Positions 1 through 12,505 of a stretch of 64,000 nucleotides of DNA are shown here, piece by piece; positions within the stretch are counted from its first letter, which is position 1, and the number at the start of each line of letters is the position of its first letter. Below the pieces are notes generated by a model, which saw only the letters and a program-made list of their open reading frames with translations, did no database searches and had not been told where the DNA came from. This stretch comes from Hirudinaria manillensis (lineage: Eukaryota > Annelida > Clitellata > Hirudinida > Hirudinidae), in assembly GCA_034509925.1 (NCBI GenBank), contig CM067529.1:2704501-2768500 (forward strand), in the 5' to 3' direction. Position numbers and translations under genes: made by a program.

Positions 1-299
1 CATAATCATCAGCTTAATCTACAACCAATTAAGGTCAACCATGTATTAATGCTTCCATCTTTCCATGCCATTTTGTCAACATAAAACTTGGGTTGAATCA
101 GTTCATGAGATTGTCTTTCATGTTGCCAGAGCTTCAGCTTACAATTTAACAATGATATTGCATTTAATTCTCTTCAGCTTATTTAGAAATAATTATAATT
201 ATAAAACCATTATAAAATAATTATAAAACCATTTATTAATAAGTAATCATGGCCCATCATTTTCTCTATATTTGAAATCACTGCCTATTACGACAACAG

Positions 300-1600
300 C
301 TTCAGAAACTCTACGGCAAGTACCTCAGAGCCGAATCCTTCCGGAAGTCCCTTGCCTACCAGAAAAAGTACCTCCTGATGGTGCTGGAAGAGTTCCAGGA
401 GTCGGAGCGGGCAACTCTCAGGGCCATAGCTCGCATGACCGCGCATGCGCACTCGAGGCACGGCCGGGACTGCGACGAGTCCGGCAGCGAGGATGGAGAC
501 CACGGCATTCTGGGTGGAATCAAGAGGGACTTTCAGAGGAGCATCGGGTTCTGTTCGGGGAAGGATCGACAGAGGAACAACAACCTCAGACCGTTGGAGA
601 AGTTCAGGAGTGCAGCCAGAGTTATCGTTGCAGTGTCCAGGTCGGTTGGATTGAAATGCAAATGTTCAGTGGACGTATTTATCGATTTATGGTTTTGGAT
701 TTTAAGCATTAGAAAAGATGGAATGTTGAGATTCACCTGAAAAGTTTTATAATTGTTGACATCACTGTCAACAAGTGTTTTATATCACTAAATCTTGTAT
801 TTAGACTGAAATTCCTCGCAAGGAAGTGGCAGAAGACCCTTCATCAGGGCCCGAGGGCAAGCACTTCGGAACTCTTGCCTGGTAATCTCAAAGCTTCTCC
901 ATTATTTATCAAACGTCGAAAAGTAATCCACCATCTTTTGCACCAAACAGCATCTCATCTCCCTTCATCTGCCTACCAGTCGTTCACCAGCGTCGGCTCC
1001 CTGCCCGACTCTAGGGAGACGAACGGATCGCACCTGGGCATTCCGACCCTGCAGGGTACCTTCGAGGAGAGGGTGATGAAGTCGTACGCCGACTTGTCCC
1101 GTCACCTCCGACAGACCTCTCACCCCGAAGTGCTTCGCGACCGGCGTACGGACGAGGCGACGGGGGGCACGGGGCGACCGACCTCGTCTGCCACTGCCAT
1201 CCTCCAGACCTCCCCCACGGAACGATCGACAGCTCGAGACAAGAGGGTCGTCGGTTTTACCCCTCCCAGTAAACTCACATCAAAAATGTCAGTTGATTTT
1301 TTTTTTCTGTCAATTGTTTTTTATGCTTTTTATAAAAATTTTATTCTTTTTGAATTTAGTGGAGTTTGGTTGAAATGTGTTTGCGTGTTCAAGGGAGATC
1401 ATAATATCACGATGTTTTGCTTTCCTTTCAGTCGTTCAGACGAGTCAAGAGAGGTCGAGAAGGTGCATTCTTCAAGCTATCGCCTTCCCCCTCCAACGAC
1501 GTCAAACGAATACTTGGAACTGGTCAAGAATCTCAAGAAGAAGCTGGACGACAAGTACGGACAGTCGTGTGTTTGCAATTTGTTCCAGTTGTGCAACTAA
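300..1600 (+). CDS. PCNT/AKAP9: Pericentrin/AKAP9-like protein, C-terminal PACT domain (5' part lies outside the window)
   Basis: This is the 3' end of a large coiled-coil scaffold that anchors signalling proteins and gamma-tubulin complexes at the centrosome. The first exon (300-640) reads LQKLYGKYLRAESFRKSL, then QKKYLLMVLEEFQESE, the signature of the PACT centrosome-targeting domain. Exon 2 (805-881) continues with RLKFLARKW, matching the RLRFLVKKW end of PACT. Exon 3 (951-1268) is a Ser/Thr-rich tail. The last exon (about 1440-1600) encodes NEYLELVKNLKKKLDDKYG, like the short C-terminal helix (EYIxxLExxQxRL) of vertebrate pericentrin. Junction phases agree at 640/805 and 881/951; the junction at 1268/1440 is my choice of frame and the least certain. 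Everything upstream of 300 here looks like intron. Pericentrin and AKAP9 cannot be told apart from this piece. It converges on the RMND5 gene. Confidence 0.9.
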
Positions 1601-2743
1601 TATAATTATAGTTTTATAATTTTCTCTGAATTTTTACACAAATAGCATAATTAAATTTGATTTTTATACTATTAAGTGGCTCTGTTATCACCCAGCAGGA
1701 AATTGTAGAAAAACAAGCAAGGATCATCATCATCATCACAATTAAACCGTTTGTTCTAGTCCAATTCAGAGGCGGATAAGACCAAGCCTGTTTCTTCCTT
1801 CCTTTGTTCATTCATTCATTCACCCAGCCTGCCCTTTGGAAGCAAATGATTGCAGTTGTGGTTCACCTATGACTGCTACTTTTCTACACTGCTGATAACG
1901 TATTATCATTATTATTTATTATGCTGGCCGTTGTTACTGCTTATCATTATTTTTTTATTATGATCACAATTTTGCCAACGGAGTTTGTAGATATTTGTTA
2001 CATTCCCCCTCTCACATTTGATGATTTTAAAGCTTGTTTGATGCAACTTCCTGTACAAATATTCTGCATGGAGACAAAATTTGTTCATGTCCTCAGCTAT
2101 AAAAGGTTCAAATCAGGATTAAGTGTGTAAAAGAAATTTGTGGATTGTGACATTTTGAGAACTACCGGCAACATTACCCTTAGAGGTTTCATTAAGTCCA
2201 ACACGATGCCCTCTTGAAAAATCTGATTTCCTGCAACTAGATGCTAGAACCTGCACACAAAATCAATTCCATTGCCCTGACACATTATTAAAAGCCTGCA
2301 ATTTGTTTTTTGTTGGGATGAATTAAGGTTTGAAGACAAATTTGGAATTTAGGGGAAATTACACCAGCAAGACAGCTTAGCATTAGGCATTGTCCTACCA
2401 CCCATTTACTTCGACAGGGATACACACTCTTCTAGGATTTCCGTTGAAACCAATAATTACAAGCCCTCCACATGACTAACTTTTATCAACTCAGCTAATA
2501 CGTCCAAACAGTATTTGATTCCAAGTATCATTTCATCCATCTGCACTCACAGACGGCCAAAAATTTATAATCAGAGATCAACCAAGCATGTACTGCCATG
2601 GAAAGAGCTTTCTTGAGCACTTGAAACCAACTTGGAGGGATATTTAAAACCTGGCTAAGTTTTTTTTTTTTTAATCAGTCTTAAACAAATAATACGTAAC
2701 GTCACATATGTACAGAAGAAGGGGTGTGAGGCCAAAAAAGGGG
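1601..2743. other. Convergent intergenic region between the PACT gene and RMND5
   Basis: AT-rich sequence that should hold the 3' UTRs of both flanking genes. No convincing ORF, RNA gene or splice-consistent exon was seen on either strand. Confidence 0.6.
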
Positions 2744-5700
2744 TCAGAAAAAAATTGGCCGAGCATCTGATGAGGACTGTTCCATGGGACAATAAGGACA
2801 TTTTACTCTGAAATGCAAATATCTGATTATTAATTGGTATGACTGCTTTCATCTGGATTAGTAGTGCAAGCCATAGATCTTGAGTTCGAAATCTGTCTGC
2901 ACCGAGATTCACGCTTTGTTAATCTGCTGAAATCTTACCCATTATTCATTTTAACCATAAAAGAAAGTAATGAATAATAACTTAAATTACGAATAATAAG
3001 TTAAATTAGCAATAATAGGCAAGTGTAAAAATCGTTACGTTAAAAAGAATATTTGACTCGGCTCACTTATTGACCGACGATAATCTCGTGAGGGCATCCT
3101 GGGAGATTACGTGTCCGCAAATGAGACGCACGGGGGGATTGGAGTCGGTGCACTGCTGCCTCAGGATCGGACACGCAAAGACGGAGTGGAACATGCACTC
3201 AGTGCCAAGGTCAATTTCCACCTGTGGAATGAATTTTTAGTTTTAGATTTTCTCCTAACAATCCAGCTGAAGATGTACTTATGTAGAAGACTTTGCTTGA
3301 CTTTAGATCTTTTATTATGAAATAATTTGTTAATTACAATAAAAATGCTTTTAATAAATAAATGTTTTTATGGTTGTTTTTGTTTATGTCAGTGGGTTGT
3401 TCAGTCTTTGTTTCAGTTGCTTGATAAGTTTTTAACAAACCACTAATATACTAACTATGAAATTAAAATTAGATAAAACTGTAATCCTGCTGATTTATTG
3501 TAAACGAGTTAATATCTAATATAATTTTTTTTTTTAATTAATATTTTTTATTATTTTTTTATTTACTATTTTTTAATATTAATTAATTTATATATTAAAT
3601 GGACCTGCAGTTGTAACAATAATTATAATTATAATAATTCTAAGACAGTCTTAATTTTCTTTTAACTAATAAATAAAACTTCAATAAACATACCGGAAGT
3701 TCATCCTTGGCATTCCATACTCCAGAGAATTGCCTCTGTTGCATGACTTGCCTCAAAGTGAGCAGAGGTGGGATTGCTGTGCAACCTGCCTTGATGCTGC
3801 AATTGTCACAATTTTTACAGCAAAGACTTTAACTTTAATGTTATAAAAGCCCAACAGCACTGCCTATAATTATTCAGCACTTAAATTTAATTAGATAGAT
3901 TCTAAAAAATATTCTAAAAAATATGTGATCTAAAGCCAAAACTATGATTATATAATGAACACTTATAATCATAACAGAGACAAAGTGATAGAATGGAATT
4001 CACGTTATGATCAGAAACAATTATTGATTGATTTTCACAGAAATTTCTGGTAATTAACCCATAATTAATTCAACAGAACAACACAAAGCCACACCAACAC
4101 AGTGCTCAGGGGACTTTCCACTGGCAGACCCATGACCATGCAAGACTCTCTCATGAAGATTTCAGTTATTTCCTCCCACATGCTCGGCTCAAACAGTCTT
4201 GAATAAGGAGAGCTCTCAAGGCCTTAACAACATTATAATCATAATTATTCACGTATGTTTTTAATCAAATTTGAATAAATCCATTTTTAATCAAATTTTA
4301 ATCAAAATTAAGATTAATTTATCATTTATTGAAAGGCTTTGATTCAGAAAGTTTTCTTGAATCAAGACATCAATTAGCCCATTTAAATTTGCATTTATAT
4401 GTGATAATAACGTAATAATATTCGTAATTAATATATTGTTATTCAAAATATAATCTCAGCTGACCTTGTCTCATGAATAGCAGAGACCCCATTAGAAACT
4501 GAATTTCTAGAAAAACAAGAAGTCAATAAAGAAGTGCATGAATATTATCTCCCAAGCTCATTTCTAATTGACTGATTCCAATCAATTTAATATTTCCAGA
4601 GTTAAGAGCCAGGGTAGGATTAGGGTAGGGTAGGCTTAGGGTTGGATTGGGGTCTTATAGGCTCACAGTATTTTACGTGGCTCTGGGAACTCATGGAAAA
4701 CTGCCTCGAGTTGGCTTTTGTTGTCCACTTTTCTGTTGTTCAATTTGAATTAATTGCTTCATTAATTAATTAATTAATTAATTGGGGGCAGGTGAGGGAA
4801 TCTAATTCAGAAATCACCACAGAAGAAAACTCTTGTCTCCTCAAACTGCTCGACTTGTTACGTGCAAGTCTCTCACCTGTCTTGAAAGAGAGACCGAAAG
4901 GAGCAAAGTTTCGGGCATAGTCGATGGCTTCCCACTGGTGGTTCAGTCCCTGCTCCAGGATTTGAATGAACCTCAACTTGTGTAGTTTGAATTCGAGGCA
5001 ACTGTCAAAGGAGGACAGTTTGTCCTTGTTGGATGCGACCCAGCTGTTGAAAGTGAAGTGATTGGGTCGTTAAGGAATGAGTTAAGTAATTAATATTTAT
5101 TAATAAATATGAAATAATAATTATTAATTAATAATTAATATTATTAATATTTATTAAGTAATTAATATTTATTTATTTATATTTAATCATAATGGTTTAA
5201 GAAGATTTAAGAAGAAATATTTAGTTTTAAAAGGTGGTATAATTCATGTCGGGCTAATTTTCTGGTTACCATTTTTTCTGCTGAGTTCTGAGATTCTGCT
5301 CATCAATTTTTTGGCATTCATAACCCTATGTAAAGTCAGGCTTAAACTTAAAACTAATTAGCTCAATTATTTGTTCTCATGAATATTAAACAGGGACCAC
5401 CAATTAGCATAAATTATTAGCTGTAATCACTTCAAGGCAGGAGTGAGGTCGTGATTTTTCAAGGCTTCCAGCACGAGGTGCATCTGTAGGAAAGGTTCCC
5501 TTTCGTAGTCCTTCATGTCCAACTGGGCCTCCTGAAGAACAATTCAATTTACATTTTCAGAATAATTTTATGAATTTACGTTTAAAAGGAAAATTATTTG
5601 AGATACCGATGAATGAATCATTGTCAATATTTGATAACGATGGTTGTAATTGCTCATACGAATGAAGATATTGCTGACATACAATGCAATGCTTGGACTT

Positions 5701-6537
5701 GGAGAAATAAACACTATGTTTTAAATAATTATTATAATATCTCAAAATTATTAATTAATTATCAGATAAAATGTAAATTAAAACAAAGTCACCTCGAGAA
5801 GTGAGTCAGCCACATCAAGCATCCCATGTTGAAGCAAATGTTCACTGACTGCCCGATTGATGTCCTTCTGACAATCGAAAGCTCCTTCAACGAAGACCGA
5901 GCTGAAGTCCGACACAAAGTTCTGGAATATTTTCATCAACAAATACTCATTTTGTTACTAAACTATGATGGAATTATAATGTTTATTTAAAAAAACAACA
6001 AATTCTTTATAGCAGAAAATCGAGACTTCATTAGAAATCTAACCTCATAAAACCAAAATTCCACTTAACTGATAATTTTTTTGTATTTTACTTGCATTAC
6101 TTGAGACCATGATAGCAACTTCTTAATTGTATGTCAATGCGAAATATCTAAAAATTATACATTACAAGCTCAAAGGACCTTATCTATAGATTTCCCAACT
6201 TTGGAAACGCAGGCGTGAAGCTCTTTGTGCTCCGAACTTATTTTTGAAATCGTGTCCTTGATTTTGGTCAGACATTGTGTCAAGTCAATGTGACTACTTT
6301 CCTGTGACACCTGGTTTCCTGTGTGTCAATCAAGTCAGCTCTTAAATGACTTTCGTCAAAACAAAAGCAGAATCAGATGTGAAGCAAATTCGAACAAAAA
6401 CCTTCTTCAAAACGCTTCTTCACCCCTTCCAAGGTGGCAATCAGTTCCTGTAAACTGTTTGCTGTGTGTTTGTCGACGTAATTAAACTTGGAAACGACTT
6501 TTTCAATCTCTTTCTCGGTACTGTTCACCGCATCCAT
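2744..6537 (-). CDS. RMND5: RMND5 (GID2-like) E3 ubiquitin ligase subunit of the CTLH complex, complete
   Basis: RMND5 pairs with MAEA as the catalytic RING-type module of the CTLH/GID ubiquitin ligase. Ten exons on the minus strand: 6402-6537, 6179-6318, 5793-5921, 5431-5531, 4877-5043, 4465-4506, 4099-4222, 3694-3796, 3067-3221, 2744-2807. All phases agree and give 386 residues, against 391 in vertebrate RMND5A. Landmarks: [15 protein letters not shown] start; SIDKNF around residue 90; a LisH motif ([20 protein letters not shown]) at about 112-132; a CTLH segment to about 200; [15 protein letters not shown] in the 42-nt exon; [20 protein letters not shown]; and a C-terminal RING-like domain with FACPIL (C331), LICGHVIS (C349, H351) and KCPYCPMEQ (C369, C372), ending IFF. 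The donor of exon 7 (GTTGGT) is weak but needed for frame. Orthology is clear; whether it equals RMND5A or RMND5B is not decidable, since invertebrates usually have one. Confidence 0.97.
4611..4652 (+). repeat. G-rich, telomere-like tract in an RMND5 intron
   Basis: Degenerate TTAGGG/TAGGG-type units with at least four runs of three or more G and short loops, lying between RMND5 exons 5 and 6 on the template strand. It could form a G-quadruplex or be a short interstitial telomere-like remnant. Confidence 0.5.
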
Positions 6538-7860
6538 CGCTATCCTTTCGATCCCTTTAAATCTAAAAGTGAACTCTTACTGCGATGGTATCAGACATAA
6601 CTTTAAACAATTAATTAAAGAATAATTTGGATGTCTTCATTAGTTATAAATTGTTCTTTCGCACAAAAACACGCATAAATAATAACACGGGATAGAAATT
6701 CAGGTAGAATTTCGTACATTGGGGTAAACCTTTGTCAAATTCCCACAGGTTGACTGTGTGAAACTTAAGAAAAAATTAAATAAAAGAAAAAATATCGTTT
6801 AATGACAATGAAAGATTATTTAAAGAATCGTATTGTTAATTATATCGTTGCAAGTATTTTACAGCCTTTAATCCTAACATTAAAATTACATAAATGGAAT
6901 CCCCTCCCTACTTTGAAACCGAAGTAGTACGTAGGCATAAGTTTACAGATAATTTATTTTTTATTACAAACTGGTAAGAATATCATAACAAATGCTGCCA
7001 CAAATCATCAAACATCGTAGGAATATTCGTCATTCTGAAGCGAAATTCACCATTCAAGCTGCTAATTCAAGTGCTAAAAGGTTCTACAAACTTGAAGGAG
7101 GAGAAGCAGTAAAAATAGATTTCAAAGAAATAAGTTTTTTTTATGAAATTATAAATATGAAGGATTACTAAAAATCCTAATGTGGGTTTTTGTTTAAGTT
7201 TTGTTTAAGTTTTGTTTAAATATCAGCCCATTGTCGTTCTCGAGAAGACAATTTGTAAAATGGCTGTCAAAACCTGCCGAGGAATTCGGGAATTTTTGAT
7301 CCATTCTCGTATTATTTGCATTAACTACGAAAAAGTTAAAAAGTAAATAAATAAATATTGAGTTATTGTCAATATCTGAATATTTGAAGGATAAAAATAT
7401 AAAAAAATATACGGTATTGCTTTTAATGGCTTATAGTTCAATCACATTAATACATGATGTAAGCGTTGCAATAAGCCGACATGTAATAAGTCTTATAAGA
7501 CTAATATAGTCACAATCTAAAGTTAACAATATTTGTTGATTGTCATCCTATACAAAATAAATTAATATCTCGATTAAATTCCATTTAATCACATCTTTCC
7601 AGCTCCATAACGTACGTCTGCCATGACCCTGAGTCCTGGATGTTCTCGGCTGCTGATGCATTCCAGGGAACTTATTTTCATCTTTCAACTCCATTTCGAC
7701 CGAGTATTGACTTTCATTTTCTACTTCCACGTGGACGCCTCGCTTCACCTTCTCCTGTTACGTTGTTGTTCATCATTCCAAGGGGTGTTTGTTGTGCCAC
7801 ATAACTTTATATATTCTCTTGGAACAAACAGAACAATGGTCGTGTGAATTAACATGGCGG

Positions 7861-8375
7861 TGGTGGTGATGATGATGATATTAATTTGATAGCATTTGGC
7901 GACGACGACGACGACGAGGACGACGACGAGGATGATAAAGACAGTTATGCAACAGTAGAGAAATGGCTCTTTGAAAGTTCATTCAATACTTTTTGGAGGT
8001 TCGTAACGCGAAACCAGCACCGAACTCGGAGCTGTGTATCACTTGCGAAAGTGTTAATGGATACGATGACAACGGTGACGACGACGACGACGATGACGAA
8101 GATGATGATAAAGATGGCGGGGTAGTCATGGCGATGATGACGATGACGTTGACGGTGATAAAATAAAAACCGATGACGTTGCTCGTGAAATCATGATGAG
8201 AAGGAGTGAAGTAGATTGTGTTGTTGAATGTAAGTGATGATGATGATGGTGGTGGTGGTGATGATGATGATGATGACGGTGAAATCTAGGCAATTAATCT
8301 ATGCTTGAAGGTAATGATGAATGATGATGTTGTCAAGATATTAAAATACATATCGTATGATGATGTTGATAGATT

Positions 8376-8409
<34 letters not shown>

Positions 8410-8605
8410 GAACGATGACGATGACGATGATGATGACGGTGGTGATGGTGGTGATGATGACGATGACGACGATGACGAGCGTGATTTCCATCATCGGAAT
8501 TTATTTGCTGTCTGCTGCCAACTACGTCGGTTGGATGATGTACGGAGAGGTTATGAGGTGAGGAAGACGATGATGATGGCAAGCATGATGATGATGACGA
8601 AGTTG

Positions 8606-8636
<31 letters not shown>

Positions 8637-8660
8637 CGACGATGACGTTGATTATGAGAA
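7861..8660 (+). repeat. GAT/GAC trinucleotide arrays
   Basis: Clusters of (GAT)n with GAC, GGT and GAG variants at about 7861-7935, 8060-8115, 8237-8280 and 8375-8655, separated by short unique stretches. Both strands give open frames here that are poly-Asp, poly-Met or poly-His and not credible genes. Confidence 0.9.
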
Positions 8661-8743
8661 CAATTTTCCACCTCTATTTTCCCAGAGATATTTGTAACGT
8701 TTATCGAAAAAAAAAGATTAATTTGACAATTTAAAAAAAAAAA

Positions 8744-8778
<35 letters not shown>
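8744..8778 (+). repeat. (CA)n dinucleotide repeat after a poly-A run
   Basis: About 17 CA units with one TA interruption, directly after an A12 tract. Confidence 0.95.
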
Positions 8779-9824
8779 ATCGTTTAAATTTATCCGTCCT
8801 TCCAGCAAACCTCGAAAATTGGAATTATTCGTAATTTGGTATAAAAAAAACATATTGTTCCTAAAATCGTTATTAATGCATTCGATTTTTAAATTTTAAA
8901 TGTTGTAAATAAACAACTTTATTAAAAAATGAATTTAAAAAAAAAGTTTAAAAAATAAATTTATTTTAATTCTCAGAGGAATTGCATAAATAAATGACAA
9001 TCGGATGAGCAGTTTTCCAGGGTTTCTTAGGTTAAATTTGCATTAAACATGAGCCACGTAATCTTACGTAATCCGTGTTTACATAAACAAAGCTTAACAT
9101 TGTCACACGTTCGGCTTGCACGTGTTGAAAGGTCCAAACTAACAAGCAAATATTAACTCGACTTTTATTCTTTGTATTCAAATTATTACATTTATTTTCT
9201 GTTTAAATCTTAAAATAGGGGTATCCCAATTAGGGATAATTAAATTTCTTTTTAAATTCTATTTCAAAACTCGAGTACATCTTCAGAGATACCGTGATGA
9301 TGATACTGATGCTGCTGCTGGTGATGATGACAGACGACGACGACGATGATGACAACGACGACGAGATTGGAATTATGGATGCTTTCCAACTCCAGTTGTC
9401 CGATGCAGAAGTGAACGATCACAATGTCTTTCCCACACCTCGGACGGTGAACTCCTGAAATTCAAACTCTGAACTTTCTGAGCGAAGTTGAAGGCCGTGA
9501 CCCACGGTGACCGCGGGTCTGGACTTGAGAGATGTCAAAACAGTCGTCAAAGGAAGCACTGCAAACTTTTAGAAAAGTCTTGAAATGACGGATGATTTTT
9601 TTGCAATTATTTAACAAATACCAATTTTTATTATTATTATTATTATTATTTATTAAGCATTATGATGATAATAATATTATTGTTGGCCTTATTATTACAA
9701 GTTTATTAGTATATCTCAAATAAGTTTATCTTGAATTGTTTCGTAAATAATTTCTAATCACGACATGTGATTGGAAATGATAATACCAGCATTTTAAGCC
9801 AGCCGACATTAGGCCGTTCATGAT

Positions 9825-10392
9825 TGAGATGATGATGATAATGATGCTGATGATGATGCTGATGGTGGTGATGATGATGATGATGATTATGGCAATTATT
9901 ATCAAATATTATTATAATATTATTACATTCTGAATTTTCCGCATTTTCCTTATCATACAATCTTTCATTGACATCACACTTGCCAAAAATAGCAACCGAA
10001 TCAACATTGTCAATCTTGGATCATCATCACCACCACTACCACCACCATCATCATCATCATCATCATCAGTTCTGGTGAGGATGAGGACGATGACGATGGC
10101 ATGTGCTGCTTTGCGTGCGTGATGATGCGCCGATCACACATCCCTGGGATGATAGCATTTTTTTCTCACCAGTCCAAGAGTGCCTGGATTCCTAAGCACG
10201 AGTGAGCAACGTGTTGTTGCAGGACTTGGGAATTATAATTATCACTTAATTAATTTACTTATAAATAATAATAATATAATTATCACCTGATAATTTACTT
10301 CAAAGTAAAAATAATAATAATAACAATAGTAATAATAATCATAATAATGATAATGAAATGAAATCGATGATGATGATGATGATGATGACGAT
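9825..10392 (+). repeat. Mixed GAT and ATC triplet repeats
   Basis: (GAT)n at about 9827-9895 and 10365-10395, (ATC/ACC)n at about 10021-10072, and AAT runs near 10265-10350. Confidence 0.85.
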
Positions 10393-10440
10393 GATGTGGT
10401 TGTTGAATTATTTTATACAACTGAATTGCATAATGTCGTA

Positions 10441-10530
10441 GTGGTTGTTGTTGTTGCTGCTGCTGTTGTTGTTGTTGGTGGTGGTGTTGTTGTTGTTGCT
10501 GTTGTCGTCGTAGTTATTGTTGTTCCTTCA
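10441..10530 (+). repeat. (GTT)n repeat with GCT and GGT variants
   Basis: About 30 triplets of GTT type, interrupted by GCT, GGT and GTC. A related TTG-type array lies at about 12610-12700. Confidence 0.85.
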
Positions 10531-10967
10531 ATCGTACGATCTTTTTAGCGGTCGAGGTCGTTCTAAAAATAGCAACCACGTGTTGTTTTCGAGTTCCACG
10601 CTTTGATTACGGATCGTCATCAAGACAGGCCGTGATTATTTTAATATGTCCTCTTTTTAAAAGATAAAAAAAGAGGTAATTATCATAAATAATTTTAAAC
10701 TATTAACAAAAAAAATCACAATAATTGATAATAATTTTTATGATTATTAGGAATATTAAAAATCAACGAATCAAAGTTTACTATTTTTATCCAAAATATC
10801 AATCACAACAACACATTCAAATCATAATGGCGGGTTCAATAAATGATGAACAACAACAACAACAAAACAATTCCTTTAAAAATTACTTTCAAGAATTATT
10901 TTCTGTTCAAAAAGACGGGCAAACCCACGACTGATATTTTTAGTAAATGCGAAAATAGAGAGTGAGG

Positions 10968-11157
10968 TGATGATGACGATGATGAGGATGATGACGATGA
11001 GGAGGAGGATGACGATGATGATGATGAGGATGATGACGACGATAATGAGGATGACGATGATGATGATGGTGATGATGATGACGATGATGAGGATGACGAT
11101 GACGATGACGATGATGACGACGATGATGACGATGATGATGAGGATGATGATGATGCA
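10968..11157 (+). repeat. GAN (GAT/GAC/GAG) triplet array
   Basis: About 62 consecutive triplets, nearly all GAT, GAC or GAG. In the GAN frame a TGA lies just upstream and TAG just downstream, with no start codon inside, so it is not a free-standing gene. Confidence 0.9.
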
Positions 11158-11924
11158 TAGACGGTGAATGAAATAAATAAGACGACAAAATAACTGAATA
11201 GGTTAAATAAATAATAGGTTAAATAAACATATTAGCAAGCCCAAAATTATTAATTATTAATATTTAATAACGTATTAGTTGGTTATTATTATTATTTATT
11301 TTTTATTAGTAAAAAATTTTTTTTGAATTCCAGAGGAGTATCAGCAGCCCATTGAAGGGTTTGCCTGGTTTTTGTGTTTATTTTATGTTTACGAACAACT
11401 GTTGAAGGTCATTCGAAGTTCAAGGTCATTCAAGGTTGATTTCTTGTAAACAAATTTTTGGGAAATTTTTTTTTAAATATTTTTTTTGTGGATTTCGAAC
11501 TTTTATTTTAATTACTATTTTGAGATTAAGGAAGGAAGTTGTGGTTGTTGTTTGTGCTCGTCGTCTTCGTCGTCGTCGTCGTCATCAGCTGCAGCATCGT
11601 CATCATCACCGTCATCGTTGTCTTCGTGACCTTATCGTGGTGTGATAGTTCCCAGAATCTTTGCCTTTCTTCCAAGGTCGGAAGGTCAAGAACGAATTCG
11701 GATGAAGATGAAGACGATGAAGACGAAGATAACTATGATTATGATGATGATTTTTGGTGATGTTTAAGATTGTAGCGATTGGTAGTGCAAATAAAGTGTT
11801 GTTGTTATGCATTATTAAACATCGAACAAATGTTGTTTAAAACTCCAAATTAATTCAATTTAATTTAATTTAATTAAATCCGCTAAATCGTTTAATAATC
11901 CACCGTTAGTGCCAACAGATGTCC

Positions 11925-12010
11925 AGAAAACCGTCGCTCCGAAACCAGGATTCGAACCCACGACTTTCAGACCACCGACCGAACACAACTTCAGCTCAGA
12001 ATTGGAACAA
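11925..12010 (-). mobile_element. tRNA-like (SINE-type) fragment with a perfect B box
   Basis: On the minus strand it carries GGTTCGAATCC (plus-strand 11948-11958), the exact consensus B box of the RNA polymerase III promoter, preceded by a degenerate A-box-like stretch. It does not fold into a complete tRNA. The sequence around the B box resembles that near 27690-27730, suggesting copies of one tRNA-derived element. Confidence 0.4.
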
Positions 12011-12120
12011 TTCGCTGACAAGGGACATCAAGATTTGACATTGTTTACGATGCCTTTGAAGACTGAAAATAGATTTTAATTTACTGTCTCCTTGTGGTCT
12101 TCAATTGTTAGCAGCGAATG

Positions 12121-12186
12121 CTGTGGGTGGATGGACAGACGGACGGACGGATGGATGGGTGGGCGGACGGATGGATAGATGGATGG
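12121..12186 (+). repeat. GGAT/GGAC tetranucleotide repeat
   Basis: Tandem GGAC, GGAT and GGGT tetramers. Related arrays lie at about 13560-13685 and 14125-14200. Confidence 0.85.
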
Positions 12187-12389
12187 ACGAACGTCGTTGC
12201 CGTTGTTGTTGTTGTTGTCAAAAGAAATTCGTCGAATTCAACTTCTTCGATAATTTTTGTTTCGCGTTTGAATCGTGTGAAGTGCTTAAAAAGGTGAACA
12301 AAAAAATTGATGAGTTGTTTTTAATTTATTGGACCATGTCGTGAGTTACCGAACGAACCCGTCAGCGAAATAAACTAGCGATTGCACTG

Positions 12390-12505
12390 ATGATTATTAT
12401 GATGATGATGATGATGATGATGATGATGGTGATGATGACGATGATGATGACGATGATGATGACGATGATGAGGATGATGAGGAGGAGGAGGAGGATGATG
12501 ACGAA
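12390..12505 (+). repeat. GAT/GAC/GAG triplet array
   Basis: (GAT)n with GAC, GGT and GAG variants. Confidence 0.9.

Noticed and set aside
8286..8734. Poly-His and poly-Asp open frames on both strands
   Set aside because: They are read-throughs of GAT/GAC arrays, lack splice or start context, and appear in several frames at once. The same holds for frames at 10940-11188, 12375-12569, 13803-14138 and 14206-14586.
9297..9459. Small frame with a hydrophobic start and Asp tract (about 54 codons)
   Set aside because: It resembles a secreted acidic peptide, but both halves derive from GAT/CTG repeats and no other exon or conservation supports it.
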